In this document: one piece after another, positions 10,745 to 19,889 of the stretch
Layout of the letters: every line of letters begins with the position of its first letter
Numbering within the stretch: position 1 is the first letter of the stretch
The notes under the pieces: model-generated
What the model was told of the DNA's origin: nothing
What the model saw: only the letters and a program-made list of their open reading frames with translations
Databases searched by the model: none
Assembly: GCF_000685235.1 (NCBI RefSeq)
Contig: NZ_ARYH01000001.1
Span: 1,612,001 to 1,676,000, forward strand
Length of the DNA: 64,000 nt
Reading direction: 5' to 3'
Source: Hyphomonas adhaerens MHS-3
GTDB taxonomy: Bacteria > Pseudomonadota > Alphaproteobacteria > Caulobacterales > Hyphomonadaceae
Translations under genes and position numbers: made by a program

Positions 10745-12835
10745 TCAGACCTTCGGGGGCGGTTTCCGGTGCTTTTTCAGCGGTTTTCCGCCCTTCTGAA
10801 AGGCCGGTTTGCCGCCCTTTGCGGGGCCTTTTCCGGGCCCTTTTCCAGCCGGGCGGGCCGGTTTGCCCTTGCCGCGCATGGGCGGCTTCCAGCCATCCTT
10901 GGCGTGCACCTTGGAGAACGATTTGGCCGGCTTTGCAGGCTTCTCCCGGTCGTCCTGGATATAGTCTGTCTGCGGGGAGGGCGCGCGTTCGGCGGCGGCC
11001 GGGGCGTCGTCCCGGGCCGCTTTCTTCTCATAGGGTTTCTTGCCGGAGAATTTGCGCGGGGCATCCGGGTCGTACGGTTTCTTGCGCAGGCGCGGGGCCG
11101 GGCGGTCGCTACGGTCTTCCCGGTCGAACCGGGCCGGTGCGGACGGCGGACCGTCCAGCGGAGAGGCACGCAGGCCCTTTTCCAGGGTGCCGCCGTCGCC
11201 CAGCGCGGCGAAGAAGCGTTCTGCGCCGTCACGGGTCAGCTCGACATGCGTGTCGCCCGGATTGATGCGGATGGCGCCGATATCGTCGCGTGACAGGCCG
11301 CCAGCCTTGCAGAGGACGGGCAGGATCCAGCGCGCTTCGGCGTTCTTCTTGCGGCCGACATTGAGCTCCACCCAGACGGCATCGTCGAAGCCTTTGCGTT
11401 CGGTCTTGTGGCGTTTCTCGCGCGGCTCGCGCTCGGGCCTGTCGCCGCGTTCTCCGCGTTCGCGGCGCTTCGGCGGGGACGTGTCCACGTCGCGCAGGTC
11501 TTCCGGCGCGGAGCGGCCCTCGCGCTGCTTGCGCAGGAAGGCGGCGGCGACCTGTTCCGGCCCGTGCTGTTCGAGCAGCGCGTCGATCATGGCGCGCTCG
11601 CTCTCATGGATGGGGCGGGTGAGGGACGGGTCGCCCAGCAGGCGGGCATCGTCCAGCGCGTTGATCTCGTCGGCCGACGGCGGCGTGCCCCAGGTCGCTT
11701 CGATCTTTGCGTCGCTCAGCAGGCGTTCGACGCGGCGGCGGGCTTTCGGAGCCACGATCAGGGCGCTGACGCCCTTGCGGCCAGCCCGGCCGGTCCGGCC
11801 CGACCGGTGCAGCAGCGTGGCGGAATCCCGCGGCAGGTCTGCGTGGATCACCAGGCCCAGATTGTCGAGGTCGAGGCCACGGGCGGCCACATCGGTGGCG
11901 ATGCAGACACGGGCGCGGCCATCGCGCAGGGACTGGAGCGCGTTGGAGCGTTCCTTCTGGCTCAGCTCGCCGGAGAGAGCGACGACCGGGAAGCCGCGAT
12001 TGCCCATCCGGCTCATCAGCTTGTTCACGGCCGCGCGTGTCGTACAGAAGACAAGCGCGCTTTCGCTGTCGGAATGGCGGACGATATTGACGATGGCGTT
12101 TTCTTCATCGCCCGGCGCGACCAGCAGGGCGCGGTATTCGATGTCGCCATGCTGGCGCTGTTCGGATTCGGTGCGGACGCGCTCGGCATCCTTCTGGTAA
12201 CGGGCCGCAAGGTTCGCGATGCCCTTGGGCACGGTGGCCGAGAACATCAGGGTGCGGCGGGAGTCCGGCGTGCCCTGCAGGATGTGCTCCAGCTCGTCGC
12301 GGAAGCCCATGTCCAGCATCTCGTCGGCCTCGTCCAGCACAACGACGCGGATGCCGGCGGTATTCAGCGAGCCGCGCTTGATATGGTCCGACAGGCGGCC
12401 GGGCGTCCCGACGACGATATGGGCACCGCGGGCGAGGGCCTTGCGCTCGTCGCGCATATCCATGCCGCCCACACAGGTGGCGAGGCGCGCCCCGGCCGGG
12501 CCATACAGCCAGGTCAGCTCGCGGGCGACCTGCATGGCCAGTTCGCGCGTTGGCGCCACGATCAGGGCCAGCGGCGTCTCGGCGCGGGACAGGCGGTCTT
12601 CCTCGCCCAGCAGCTCGCCCGCCATGGCGAGGCCGAAGGCAACGGTCTTGCCGGAGCCGGTCTGGGCGGAAACGAGCAGGTCACGCCCGGCGAGCGAAGG
12701 CTCGATCACGGCAGACTGGACCTGGGTGAGGGCGTCATACCCCTTATTGGAAAGGGCTTCGGCGAGAGCCGAGGGAACGGACGGATAAACGGACATGGAT
12801 TGGCTTTCGGGGGTTGGACTGTCAGGGATCGTCAT
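10745..12835 (-). CDS. DEAD-box RNA helicase with DbpA-type RNA-binding domain
   Basis: An ATP-dependent RNA helicase, likely acting in ribosome assembly or RNA turnover. Motifs in order: SAQTGSGKT (Walker A), PTRELAMQ, VVLDEADEMLD, SAT, and HRSGRTGRAGRKG (motif VI). After the two RecA domains comes a DbpA-like RNA-binding domain (VWVELNVGRKKNAEARWILP and onward), then a long disordered tail rich in Lys, Arg and Pro. The 696-aa frame starts at ATG 12835; an internal ATG at 12796 is a plausible alternative, and neither has a strong ribosome site. Domain order resembles DeaD/DbpA proteins. Confidence 0.92.
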   Translation of the reverse strand: MTIPDSPTPESQSMSVYPSVPSALAEALSNKGYDALTQVQSAVIEPSLAGRDLLVSAQTGSGKTVAFGLAMAGELLGEEDRLSRAETPLALIVAPTRELAMQVARELTWLYGPAGARLATCVGGMDMRDERKALARGAHIVVGTPGRLSDHIKRGSLNTAGIRVVVLDEADEMLDMGFRDELEHILQGTPDSRRTLMFSATVPKGIANLAARYQKDAERVRTESEQRQHGDIEYRALLVAPGDEENAIVNIVRHSDSESALVFCTTRAAVNKLMSRMGNRGFPVVALSGELSQKERSNALQSLRDGRARVCIATDVAARGLDLDNLGLVIHADLPRDSATLLHRSGRTGRAGRKGVSALIVAPKARRRVERLLSDAKIEATWGTPPSADEINALDDARLLGDPSLTRPIHESERAMIDALLEQHGPEQVAAAFLRKQREGRSAPEDLRDVDTSPPKRRERGERGDRPEREPREKRHKTERKGFDDAVWVELNVGRKKNAEARWILPVLCKAGGLSRDDIGAIRINPGDTHVELTRDGAERFFAALGDGGTLEKGLRASPLDGPPSAPARFDREDRSDRPAPRLRKKPYDPDAPRKFSGKKPYEKKAARDDAPAAAERAPSPQTDYIQDDREKPAKPAKSFSKVHAKDGWKPPMRGKGKPARPAGKGPGKGPAKGGKPAFQKGGKPLKKHRKPPPKV

Positions 12836-13026
12836 CGAGGCACGATCGACCTGTCAGAGGGATTTTGCCCGCCTATGACACGTTTTTGCGCGCTGCACCA
12901 TGGTCGCACGCAGGCTGTTCGTTAACGGTGGGGGCGATGTGAAGGGCCTGTGTCCCGGATAAACGCGCCACGTTTTCCGGGAAGCCATGTGTGAGGGACC
13001 GCGCGGCGCGTCATCCCGGAAAGCCC

Positions 13027-13854
13027 CTAGATGGGCTTTTCGCAGGAAATGGCGACCGGCACGATACGTCCGGCCTCATAATTCCGTTTCAGGTTCGCGA
13101 ACTTGTCTCGGGCCGTTTCACCCATGATCAGGGCCAGTGTAAGCGGCGGGCGCGGCTGGCTGGCCTGTGACGCTGCCTGTGCGAAGAAGGCATCGGCGAT
13201 GTCGCGGCGCGGTTCGGACTTTGTTACGGCGAACCCGGCAGAGCGGAGGGCTTCGTCATACTGGCGCGGCGGGCGGACGAAACTGCTTGCCTGACTGCCG
13301 GCCCAGGGGACGGGGAAAGTGAGCGGCGTCGTCTCGTCTTCGCCGCGCATGATGTCGTAGACCAGAAACCGTCCGCCCGGTTTCAGAACCCGGAAAACCT
13401 CGTTGAACAGGGCCTGCTTGTCTTCGATGTTCATGCCGACATGGAACATCCAGCCGAGATCGAACCTGGCCGTTTCGAACGGCATGTCGAGTGCGCTGCC
13501 GCAATGCAGGGCGACCTTGCCGTCCAGCTTCAGCCAATCCGTCAGCGTTCGGCCTGCGCGGATGAAACTGTCCGTCAGGTCGATGCCTTCGACCGTGCAG
13601 TCAAACTGCGCCGCAGCATGACGCGACGTGCCGCCGGTTCCGCAGCCGACATCCAGCGCGCGGTCGGCCGGACGGATGTTCAGATCGCGCAACAAGGTGT
13701 CTGTGGCCATGCGGCCGCCGACATGAAATTCCTCGATCGGGGCCAGCACGTCCGCTGTGACCGTCTCCGGCGACAGTCCGGCATCTGACAAAGCGGCTTC
13801 GATGCGGGCGATCAGGTCTGGCGCATCATAATGGGTGCTGACGGTCCCGCTCAT
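13027..13854 (-). CDS. Class I SAM-dependent methyltransferase
   Basis: A 275-aa Rossmann methyltransferase: motif I reads ALDVGCGTGGTSRHAA, the acidic ribose ligand is in VEGIDLT, and the post-motif block is LKPGGRFLVYDIM. The pattern resembles small-molecule methyltransferases of the UbiE/sterol-type group; the substrate is unknown. The gene lies 5 bases after the P450 stop and is almost surely cotranscribed with it, implying tailoring of the same metabolite. Confidence 0.87.
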   Translation of the reverse strand: MSGTVSTHYDAPDLIARIEAALSDAGLSPETVTADVLAPIEEFHVGGRMATDTLLRDLNIRPADRALDVGCGTGGTSRHAAAQFDCTVEGIDLTDSFIRAGRTLTDWLKLDGKVALHCGSALDMPFETARFDLGWMFHVGMNIEDKQALFNEVFRVLKPGGRFLVYDIMRGEDETTPLTFPVPWAGSQASSFVRPPRQYDEALRSAGFAVTKSEPRRDIADAFFAQAASQASQPRPPLTLALIMGETARDKFANLKRNYEAGRIVPVAISCEKPI

Positions 13855-13859
13855 ATGGA

Positions 13860-15089
13860 TCAGACTTCGACCAACAAGGTCTCTATGCCGCGGAAGAAGG
13901 GCAGGGCGCGCCAGGCGATGTCCTGTTCCGGCAGTTTCATGTCCGGATAGCGTTCGAACAGTTTTTGATAGACACGCCGGGCTTCCATACGGGCAAGCGG
14001 TGCGCCGATGCAGATGTGCGGGCCGCCGCCGAAGGCGACATGGCTGGCGCGTTTCTGCGTAATGTCGAACGTGTCCGGCGCCTCGAACGTCTCTGCGTCG
14101 CGATTGGCCGACGCGAGCGAGCAGAACACGACCTGGTGTTCCTTCACCGGGCAGCCGGCCACTGGCTTGTCGGCTTCGGCGATCCGCGAGGTCGCCGAGA
14201 CAGGCGCTTCAAAGCGCAGCACTTCCTCGACTGCCTGGGAGGCGAGGCCAGGATCGGCCTTCAGCGCGGCGAGCTGTTCCGGATGGGTCAGGAACAGCCA
14301 GACGCCGTTTCCGATCAGGTCTGTCGTGGTCAGGTTCCCGCCGACCAGCAGGGCCTGAAGATTGATGCGGACTTCATCGTCTGACAGCGGAGCATCCCCG
14401 GAGGCCTGCAGCTGGACCATATCGGTGATGAGGTCGTCGGCAGGGGCCTCGCGGCGGCGTTCCATCAATTCGGCGAAATAGGCTTCCAGCGCGGCGCCGC
14501 CTGCCATCATGCGCTCGGTCTCTTCCGGGGTGCGGACCGGGTTCAGGCCAAGGATCACCGCTTCGGACCAGTCGCGGAAATCGGCGAGGCGTTCTTCGTC
14601 GACCCCAAGAATGCGGGCGATGACTGTCACCGGAATGGGCACGGCGATCTCTTCCATCAGATCGAACACGCCGCTGGCGGGCGCGGCTTCGATGGTTTCA
14701 TCGACGATGGCTTCGATCTGGTCCTTCATCTTGTTGATGCGGGCATAGAACGCCTTGGCCAGCGGGGGGCGGACGCGGGCATGATCCGGATTGTCCATGA
14801 ACAGGATGGACGTACGGCGCGGATTTTCCTCATCGACCAGCTGGCGCGAGATCGAGCCTTCCTCGGCGTTCAGCGGATGACGGATGAAGCTGCGGTCGTT
14901 GACCGTGGTGCGTACGTCGCCATAGCGGGTGAGGAACCAGGCCTTCGCCATCTCGTCGCGCATGACCGGACAGTTCTCGCGGAGCGCCTTCAGGGGCGGG
15001 TGCGGATCGCGCCGCGCCTCTGGCATGAAGGCCGTCACCTCGATAACGGACTTGGGGACTGAAGGTGCGGAGCCCTGATCGTCGGCCAT
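13860..15089 (-). CDS. Cytochrome P450
   Basis: A soluble class I bacterial P450 of 409 aa, which needs external ferredoxin and reductase; none is encoded nearby. The heme-thiolate loop is FGGGPHICIGAPLARME, the ExxR helix is EEVLRFEAPV, and the I-helix oxygen-activating region reads VGGNLTTTDL. The ATG at 15089 has GGGAGG just upstream. The substrate cannot be told; neighbouring hotdog thioesterases and a methyltransferase suggest an acyl-CoA, terpenoid or lipid-derived compound. Confidence 0.93.
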   Translation of the reverse strand: MADDQGSAPSVPKSVIEVTAFMPEARRDPHPPLKALRENCPVMRDEMAKAWFLTRYGDVRTTVNDRSFIRHPLNAEEGSISRQLVDEENPRRTSILFMDNPDHARVRPPLAKAFYARINKMKDQIEAIVDETIEAAPASGVFDLMEEIAVPIPVTVIARILGVDEERLADFRDWSEAVILGLNPVRTPEETERMMAGGAALEAYFAELMERRREAPADDLITDMVQLQASGDAPLSDDEVRINLQALLVGGNLTTTDLIGNGVWLFLTHPEQLAALKADPGLASQAVEEVLRFEAPVSATSRIAEADKPVAGCPVKEHQVVFCSLASANRDAETFEAPDTFDITQKRASHVAFGGGPHICIGAPLARMEARRVYQKLFERYPDMKLPEQDIAWRALPFFRGIETLLVEV

Positions 15090-15163
15090 TAATTCCTCCC
15101 GGATTTTTTTATATTTCGGGGAAGATAGCACAGACCGGCGTTCTCGCGCAGCCTGTCGCAGCG

Positions 15164-15595
15164 TCAGGCCATGGAGCGCGGGATACAGCTGGCGGTTGCC
15201 TGAGCCAGCAGCTTGCCGTCTTCGCTGCGCAGGAAACCTTGTGTGAAGATGGCCTGGCGGCCTTTGCGGACGACTTCGCCGCGGCCGAGAAGACGGACGC
15301 CAACTGGCACGGGACGGATGAAACTGACCGTCATCTGCAGCGTCGGCGCCATGGCCGGGCCATCCTGCACGATCGAGCCGGCGATGCTCATGATTTCGTC
15401 CAGCGCGGCAGTCACGAAGCCGCCTTGCGCCGTGCCGCCGGGATTGGTGGCCTGGGCTGGCAGGCAGAAAGCCGCCTCGGCCCAGCCTTCCGTCTCGTCG
15501 AAGGAAATCAGGTCCAAACCGACAAAGTCTGTCGCGGGCGGGCGTTTGCCCTCACCGAGCATGCCTTCCCAATAGGCGCGTTTGTCGAAACTCAT
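15164..15595 (-). CDS. PaaI-family hotdog thioesterase (copy 1)
   Basis: A 143-aa hotdog-fold protein with the family's core NPGGTAQGGFVTAALDEIMS, where the Asn/Gly-rich turn and the Asp/Glu on the central helix form the acyl-CoA thioesterase site. Its ATG overlaps the stop of the adjacent paralogue (ATGA), so the two are translationally coupled and may form a heteromer. P450 starts 74 bases downstream. The acyl substrate is unknown. Confidence 0.86.
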   Translation of the reverse strand: MSFDKRAYWEGMLGEGKRPPATDFVGLDLISFDETEGWAEAAFCLPAQATNPGGTAQGGFVTAALDEIMSIAGSIVQDGPAMAPTLQMTVSFIRPVPVGVRLLGRGEVVRKGRQAIFTQGFLRSEDGKLLAQATASCIPRSMA

Positions 15596-16050
15596 TTGGC
15601 GAGGCGTTTGAACGGCATCGGGATGGCCGTGGCGGACGCCTTGGCGACCATCTTCCCGTCCGGGTCAAAACATTCCGCTTCCATGAACGCGGCGGACTTT
15701 CCCAGACGCACGATGCGGGCATCGACATACGCCTTGCCGGGCATCAGGCGGGTCAGGAAGCTTGTCTTCATTTCCAGTGTCGGCGCTGTCATGGTGACAT
15801 TGGAGGCGATGATGACACAGGTGCTCATCGCTTCATCCAGCATGGCGGAGATGAAGCCGCCCTGCACGGCGCCGGTCGGATTGGCGAAGGACGGACTGAC
15901 GTCGAACTCCATCCGTATGCGCATCGCATCCTGTTCGACCTCGATGAGCGTCATGCCCAGCGTGTCGGAACAGGGCGGACGCTTCTTCGAGCCCTGAAAG
16001 CGGGCCAGCATGTCAGCGTCGCTGATGCGGGGTTTTTCAGTATCTGCCAA
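15592..16050 (-). CDS. PaaI-family hotdog thioesterase (copy 2)
   Basis: A 152-aa hotdog-fold paralogue of the next gene, with NPTGAVQGGFISAMLDEAMS as the active-site segment. It lies 9 bases after sspB and overlaps copy 1 by four bases, so sspB, two thioesterases, P450 and methyltransferase form one closely packed minus-strand run. The pair probably arose by tandem duplication followed by divergence. Function is inferred from fold only. Confidence 0.86.
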   Translation of the reverse strand: MADTEKPRISDADMLARFQGSKKRPPCSDTLGMTLIEVEQDAMRIRMEFDVSPSFANPTGAVQGGFISAMLDEAMSTCVIIASNVTMTAPTLEMKTSFLTRLMPGKAYVDARIVRLGKSAAFMEAECFDPDGKMVAKASATAIPMPFKRLAK

Positions 16051-16059
16051 TCGTCCGGC

Positions 16060-16542
16060 CTATTTGCGGCGGAATGCGTCGAGGTTCACGACGGTGCCGG
16101 CCTCGCTAGCAGCAGCCTCGCCTTCGCTCTCGTCGTCATTCGTCTCGGCCAGATCGGAAGCCGGGGAGATGACGGTCGCGTCCTTGTCCTGTGCCTCGAA
16201 GGTCAGGCCGAAATTCACGGACGGATCGACGAAGCGCGTGATCGCGGCATAGGGCACGAACAGGTGCTGCGGCACGCCGGAGAATTTCAGGATGATCTCG
16301 AAATGCCCGTCATGCACTTCCAGATCCCAGAACTGGTGCTGGACCACGATGGTCATGTCGACCGGGAATCGCTCGGTCAGGTAGTCGGCCATGCGCACGC
16401 CCGGCGCCTTGGACCGGAACGTGATGTAGAAATGGTGGTCGCCGGGCAGGCCGCCGTTTGCTTTTGCACGCTTCAGCGCCTCGCGGACCACGCCGCGCAT
16501 GGCGGCCTGAGTGAGCGCTTCGTAACCGATATAATCCGTCAT
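16060..16542 (-). CDS. sspB: SspB, ClpXP adaptor for ssrA-tagged proteins (alpha type)
   Basis: SspB tethers tmRNA-tagged substrates to ClpX. The 160-aa protein shows the alphaproteobacterial form: N-terminal helix (MTDYIGYEALTQAAMR), the beta core with HHFYITFRSKAPGV, FPVDMTIVVQHQFWDL and VPYAAITRFVDPSVNFGL, an acidic linker, and the C-terminal ClpX-docking peptide VVNLDAFRRK. The ATG at 16542 begins the conserved part; upstream frame to 16698 is not family-like. The tmRNA is in the same window about 8 kb away. Confidence 0.9.
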   Translation of the reverse strand: MTDYIGYEALTQAAMRGVVREALKRAKANGGLPGDHHFYITFRSKAPGVRMADYLTERFPVDMTIVVQHQFWDLEVHDGHFEIILKFSGVPQHLFVPYAAITRFVDPSVNFGLTFEAQDKDATVISPASDLAETNDDESEGEAAASEAGTVVNLDAFRRK

Positions 16543-16719
16543 GGCCCGGTGCTGATCCCCATTAAATTTCTGGCTTGTTCTTTCGTTCACAATATTCCTC
16601 CCGCCGCGTGCGGGCAACGGGCTTCGCACAATGCGCGAGCAAAAAGCTGCACTTCGCGCGCAGGCGCACACGGCGGCTGGAATGCCTCGGGATTGCAACG
16701 CTCTAGCGGGGGCAGCCGG

Positions 16720-16950
16720 TCAGTAATTGGCGGGTGGATCGCTCGCCGGGAAGGATTCGTCGCTCTCTTCGTCGACCTTGTCCCAGTTTTCGGGCGGGCT
16801 TTCCATGCTTTCAGGCCCGGCCGGGCGAATCTTCCGGTCGTCCGTTTCGGTGTCGTGATTCTTGCCGGATTGGGGGCCGGATTGGGGGCCGGATTGGGGG
16901 GATGTTCCGCCTTTTTGGCCAGCTTCTTGGATCGTCTTCTGGTCAGTCAT
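16720..16950 (-). CDS. Small hydrophilic protein with ESFPASDPP tail
   Basis: A 76-aa, very polar protein: a Lys/Gly/Gln-rich start, three tandem PQSG units, then a C-terminus of DEESDESFPASDPP type that recurs in small alphaproteobacterial proteins of unknown role. GGAGGAG precedes the ATG at 16950. It is divergent from the PLP enzyme at 17102. No cysteines or membrane segment; probably disordered. Confidence 0.72.
   Translation of the reverse strand: MTDQKTIQEAGQKGGTSPQSGPQSGPQSGKNHDTETDDRKIRPAGPESMESPPENWDKVDEESDESFPASDPPANY
16864..16899. repeat. Three tandem 12-base units inside the small gene
   Basis: GCCGGATTGGGG occurs three times head to tail at 16864, 16876 and 16888. The period is a multiple of three, so copy-number changes would keep the frame and add or remove a GPQS unit. 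It is a candidate strain-variable tandem repeat. Confidence 0.85.
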
Positions 16951-17101
16951 TTGAATCTCCTCCTTTCTTGGGGAGTAAGGACTCAACGTGCCAGGCGGTG
17001 AAAAGTTGCAAGGGGGGCGGGTGGCAGGGGCCAGCTATGGTCAAGCGGCGAAGGCCCGCTTAGGTTTCAAACCAGACAAGAGATCGAGGGAAGGAACAGC
17101 C

Positions 17102-18340
17102 ATGCAGATGCCGGAGAAGGGACGCGACTGGGCCGATGTGCGCCAGGAAATGATCAGCCGCGGCGGAGGCGATGCGCAATGGCGCGACGGGCGCACAGCC
17201 GTTTACGTCTTCAATGCCGGCCATGAGGTCGAACAGGTCCAGCAGGAAGCCTATCAGCTCTATATGGCGGAGAACGGGCTCGGCCCGCTGGCCTTTCCGA
17301 GCCTCGCCCAGATGGAGAAGGAAGTGATCGGCATGGGCCTCGGCCTGTTGCACGGGCCGGAGGGGGCGACCGGTGCGATGACGTCCGGCGGCACGGACTC
17401 CATAACCATGGCGATGAAGACCGCGCGCGACTATGCCCGCGCGCAGGGCAAGCCGCGTGAGGGGCAGAATGTCGTGCTGGCGCAATCGGCGCACCTCGCC
17501 TTCGACAAGGCCGCCCACCTGATGGATATAGAGATCCGCCGCGTCCCGCTGAAGACAGATGGCAGCTATGAAGCTGACCCGGCTGCGATGGGCGAGGCAG
17601 TGAATGAAGCGACGGTGATGATGGTCGGCTCGGCGCCGAACTTTCCGCACGGCATCATCGACCCGATCGCTGAACTGGGCGAGGTCGCCGCGAGGAAAGG
17701 CGTGTGGCTGCATGTCGATGCCTGCGTCGGCGGATACTTTGCGCCCTTCGCGCGGATGAATGGTGTGCCGGTGCCGGCGTTCGATTTCGAAGTTCCCGCT
17801 GTCCATTCGATGAGCGCGGACCTGCACAAATATGGCTATTGCGCCAAGGGTGCCTCGACCGTGCTGTTCCGCTCCGAAGAGCTCTACAATTACATGCCGT
17901 TCGATCTGGCCGGCTGGAGCGGCGCGCCGATGAAGACTCCGACACTGGCGGGCACGCGGCCGGGCGGCGCGATCTCTGCCGCCTGGGGTGTGATGAACAC
18001 GCTGGGCGTCGAAGGCTACAAGCGCCTGCAGGGGCAGGTCTGCGCCACGCGGGAAAAGATCGAAGAGGGCGTGAAGCGCCTCGGCTTTGACATCGTCGGC
18101 AATCCGATGCTGGGCCTGATGGCGTTTTCCCATCCGGACGCCCATGCCTTTGCGATCTATGGCGAGATCTTTCGGCGCGGCTGGTTTACGTCTGTGACGA
18201 AGGAACCGCCGAGCCTGCACCTGATGCTGTCGCCGAAGCACGCCGATGTGGCCGATGCCTACCTCGCCGATCTCGAGGCGAGCCTTGCGACGGTCAAAGC
18301 GGGCGCCGATGGCCCGAAAGTGGAAGCGCGTTACAGCTAG
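17102..18340 (+). CDS. PLP-dependent decarboxylase/lyase (sphingosine-1-phosphate lyase-like)
   Basis: A 412-aa fold-type I PLP enzyme of the group II decarboxylase superfamily. The phosphate/PLP-binding turn is MTSGGTDSITMA; the cofactor Asp is in LHVDACVGGYF; the Schiff-base lysine is in SADLHKYGYCAKG, a variant close to sphingosine-1-phosphate lyases rather than glutamate or aromatic decarboxylases. The start ATG at 17102 is preceded by GGAAGGA. Whether it cleaves phosphorylated long-chain bases is an inference. No membrane anchor is seen. The gene stands alone, convergent with cardiolipin synthase, 23 bases apart. Confidence 0.85.
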   Translation: MQMPEKGRDWADVRQEMISRGGGDAQWRDGRTAVYVFNAGHEVEQVQQEAYQLYMAENGLGPLAFPSLAQMEKEVIGMGLGLLHGPEGATGAMTSGGTDSITMAMKTARDYARAQGKPREGQNVVLAQSAHLAFDKAAHLMDIEIRRVPLKTDGSYEADPAAMGEAVNEATVMMVGSAPNFPHGIIDPIAELGEVAARKGVWLHVDACVGGYFAPFARMNGVPVPAFDFEVPAVHSMSADLHKYGYCAKGASTVLFRSEELYNYMPFDLAGWSGAPMKTPTLAGTRPGGAISAAWGVMNTLGVEGYKRLQGQVCATREKIEEGVKRLGFDIVGNPMLGLMAFSHPDAHAFAIYGEIFRRGWFTSVTKEPPSLHLMLSPKHADVADAYLADLEASLATVKAGADGPKVEARYS

Positions 18341-18363
18341 GGACAGTCCGGCGAGGCCCGCGC

Positions 18364-19827
18364 CTAAAGGATCGGGCTGGCGAGGCGCAGGATGTTTTCG
18401 AGGAATTTGTGCCACTCCGGGCGCTGTTCCCATCGCGCCGGGTCCAGCGGTGTGCTTTCCGGCAGGTAGGTGTCCGAGTGCTTCCACAGCGTGGCACTGG
18501 TGGCCGCATCATAGATGACCATGGTCAGCTCAAGGTTCAGGTAGAAGCTGCGCATGTCGATGTTCACCGTCCCGAACAGGGCGATCTCGTCGTCCACCAG
18601 GATCAGCTTTGTGTGCAACAGGCCGCTGCGATACCGGATCAGGCGCACGCCGGCGCGCAGCAATTCCTTGTAGGACGACTGGCTGGCAAACTGGGCGAGG
18701 CGGGAATCGATGCGTTCCGGCACGATGATCTCGACTTCGATCCCGCGCTTGGCAGCCGAGACAAGGGCAAGCTGGACCGAAGGATCCGGAATGAAATAGG
18801 GCGAGACGATGCGTAGCCGCCTCTGCGCGCTGAAGATCGCCGAGACGAGGACTTCATAGATCGTGGAGTTGCGCATTTCCGGGCCGGACGGCAGCACCTG
18901 CATGGACACAGGCGTGCCTTCGCCTCCGCCCACACGGGGCACGATGGGCAGGGCATTCAGGTCGGCCCGGCCAATCTGGTAGCCGACGCTGTCGAACAGG
19001 AAGTCCGACAGGCAGACCGATGTGAGGGCATCGACGACGGGGCCTTCGACGCGCATCATCATGTCGACCCATTGGCCAACGCCGCGGTCAGCCTTGAACA
19101 GTTTGGGATCTGCGAGGTTGTAGCTGCCGACATATCCGACGCGCTGGTCGCAGACGAGGATCTTGCGGTGATTGCGCAGGTCGGACCGGCGGAAGAAGGA
19201 CGAGAACAGATTGACTCGCAGGGAACGGACGATCTGTACGCCAGCCTTCTTCAGCCGCGTTGGCCAGTGTGACCGGAAGAAAGGCTTGGAGCCGAAATCG
19301 TCCGCCAGGATCTTGCAGTCGACGCCCCGCTGTGCCGCCCGTTCCACCGCGGCCAGCACATCCCCAACGCGGCCCGCCGGGTCGAGGATATAGAATTCGA
19401 GGCAGATGCTGTCCGAGGCCGCGTCGATATCGGCCTGCATGGCGGCATAGAGGTCGCCAGCCTCTGCGAAGAATGCCGGAGACAAACCGGTGAGAACGGG
19501 AAAGCCGGTATCGGCCTGGATCGAGCGGGACAGTGCCGCGTAGCGGGGAACGCTTGCGATGTCTGGCGGGATGCCGGCGTCTTTCACGCTGAAGACCTGC
19601 ATGAAAAACGAGCGCAGGCGCTCGCCCATCTTCATCCGCCGCCCGCCCAGCCGGTGGTCCCCGAACAGGACATATAGCACGACACCCACCACCGGCAGGC
19701 CGAACAGCAGGAAAAGCCATGCCAGGGTCGTGTTCACGGCCAGCTTGCGGTAAAGCAGGCGCACTGCTGCAAGGACCGACAGGGAGAAGTGCACGAGAAA
19801 GGGTATGGAACTGAGAAGAGGAATCAT
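18364..19827 (-). CDS. cls: Cardiolipin synthase
   Basis: Membrane enzyme condensing phosphatidylglycerol to cardiolipin. The 487-aa protein starts with two membrane helices forming the PLD-nuclease N-terminal domain (WLFLLFGLPVVGVVLYVLFG), followed by two phospholipase D catalytic halves with HRKILVCD and HTKLILVDD, each flanked by Gly/Ser and Asn motifs (GSYNLAD, GTVNIDMRS). Length and architecture match ClsA-type enzymes. It is divergent from the EEP hydrolase over 62 bases, so the two may share a regulatory region. Confidence 0.92.
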   Translation of the reverse strand: MIPLLSSIPFLVHFSLSVLAAVRLLYRKLAVNTTLAWLFLLFGLPVVGVVLYVLFGDHRLGGRRMKMGERLRSFFMQVFSVKDAGIPPDIASVPRYAALSRSIQADTGFPVLTGLSPAFFAEAGDLYAAMQADIDAASDSICLEFYILDPAGRVGDVLAAVERAAQRGVDCKILADDFGSKPFFRSHWPTRLKKAGVQIVRSLRVNLFSSFFRRSDLRNHRKILVCDQRVGYVGSYNLADPKLFKADRGVGQWVDMMMRVEGPVVDALTSVCLSDFLFDSVGYQIGRADLNALPIVPRVGGGEGTPVSMQVLPSGPEMRNSTIYEVLVSAIFSAQRRLRIVSPYFIPDPSVQLALVSAAKRGIEVEIIVPERIDSRLAQFASQSSYKELLRAGVRLIRYRSGLLHTKLILVDDEIALFGTVNIDMRSFYLNLELTMVIYDAATSATLWKHSDTYLPESTPLDPARWEQRPEWHKFLENILRLASPIL

Positions 19828-19889
19828 GTGCCCAGCCTGACAATTCGTGAAGCCTTACCCTGTCCTGTCCGAACCGCCAAAGGAAGACC

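Noticed and set aside
17060-18487. Long minus-strand frame of 475 codons
   Set aside because: Antisense to the PLP enzyme; His/Arg-rich shadow.
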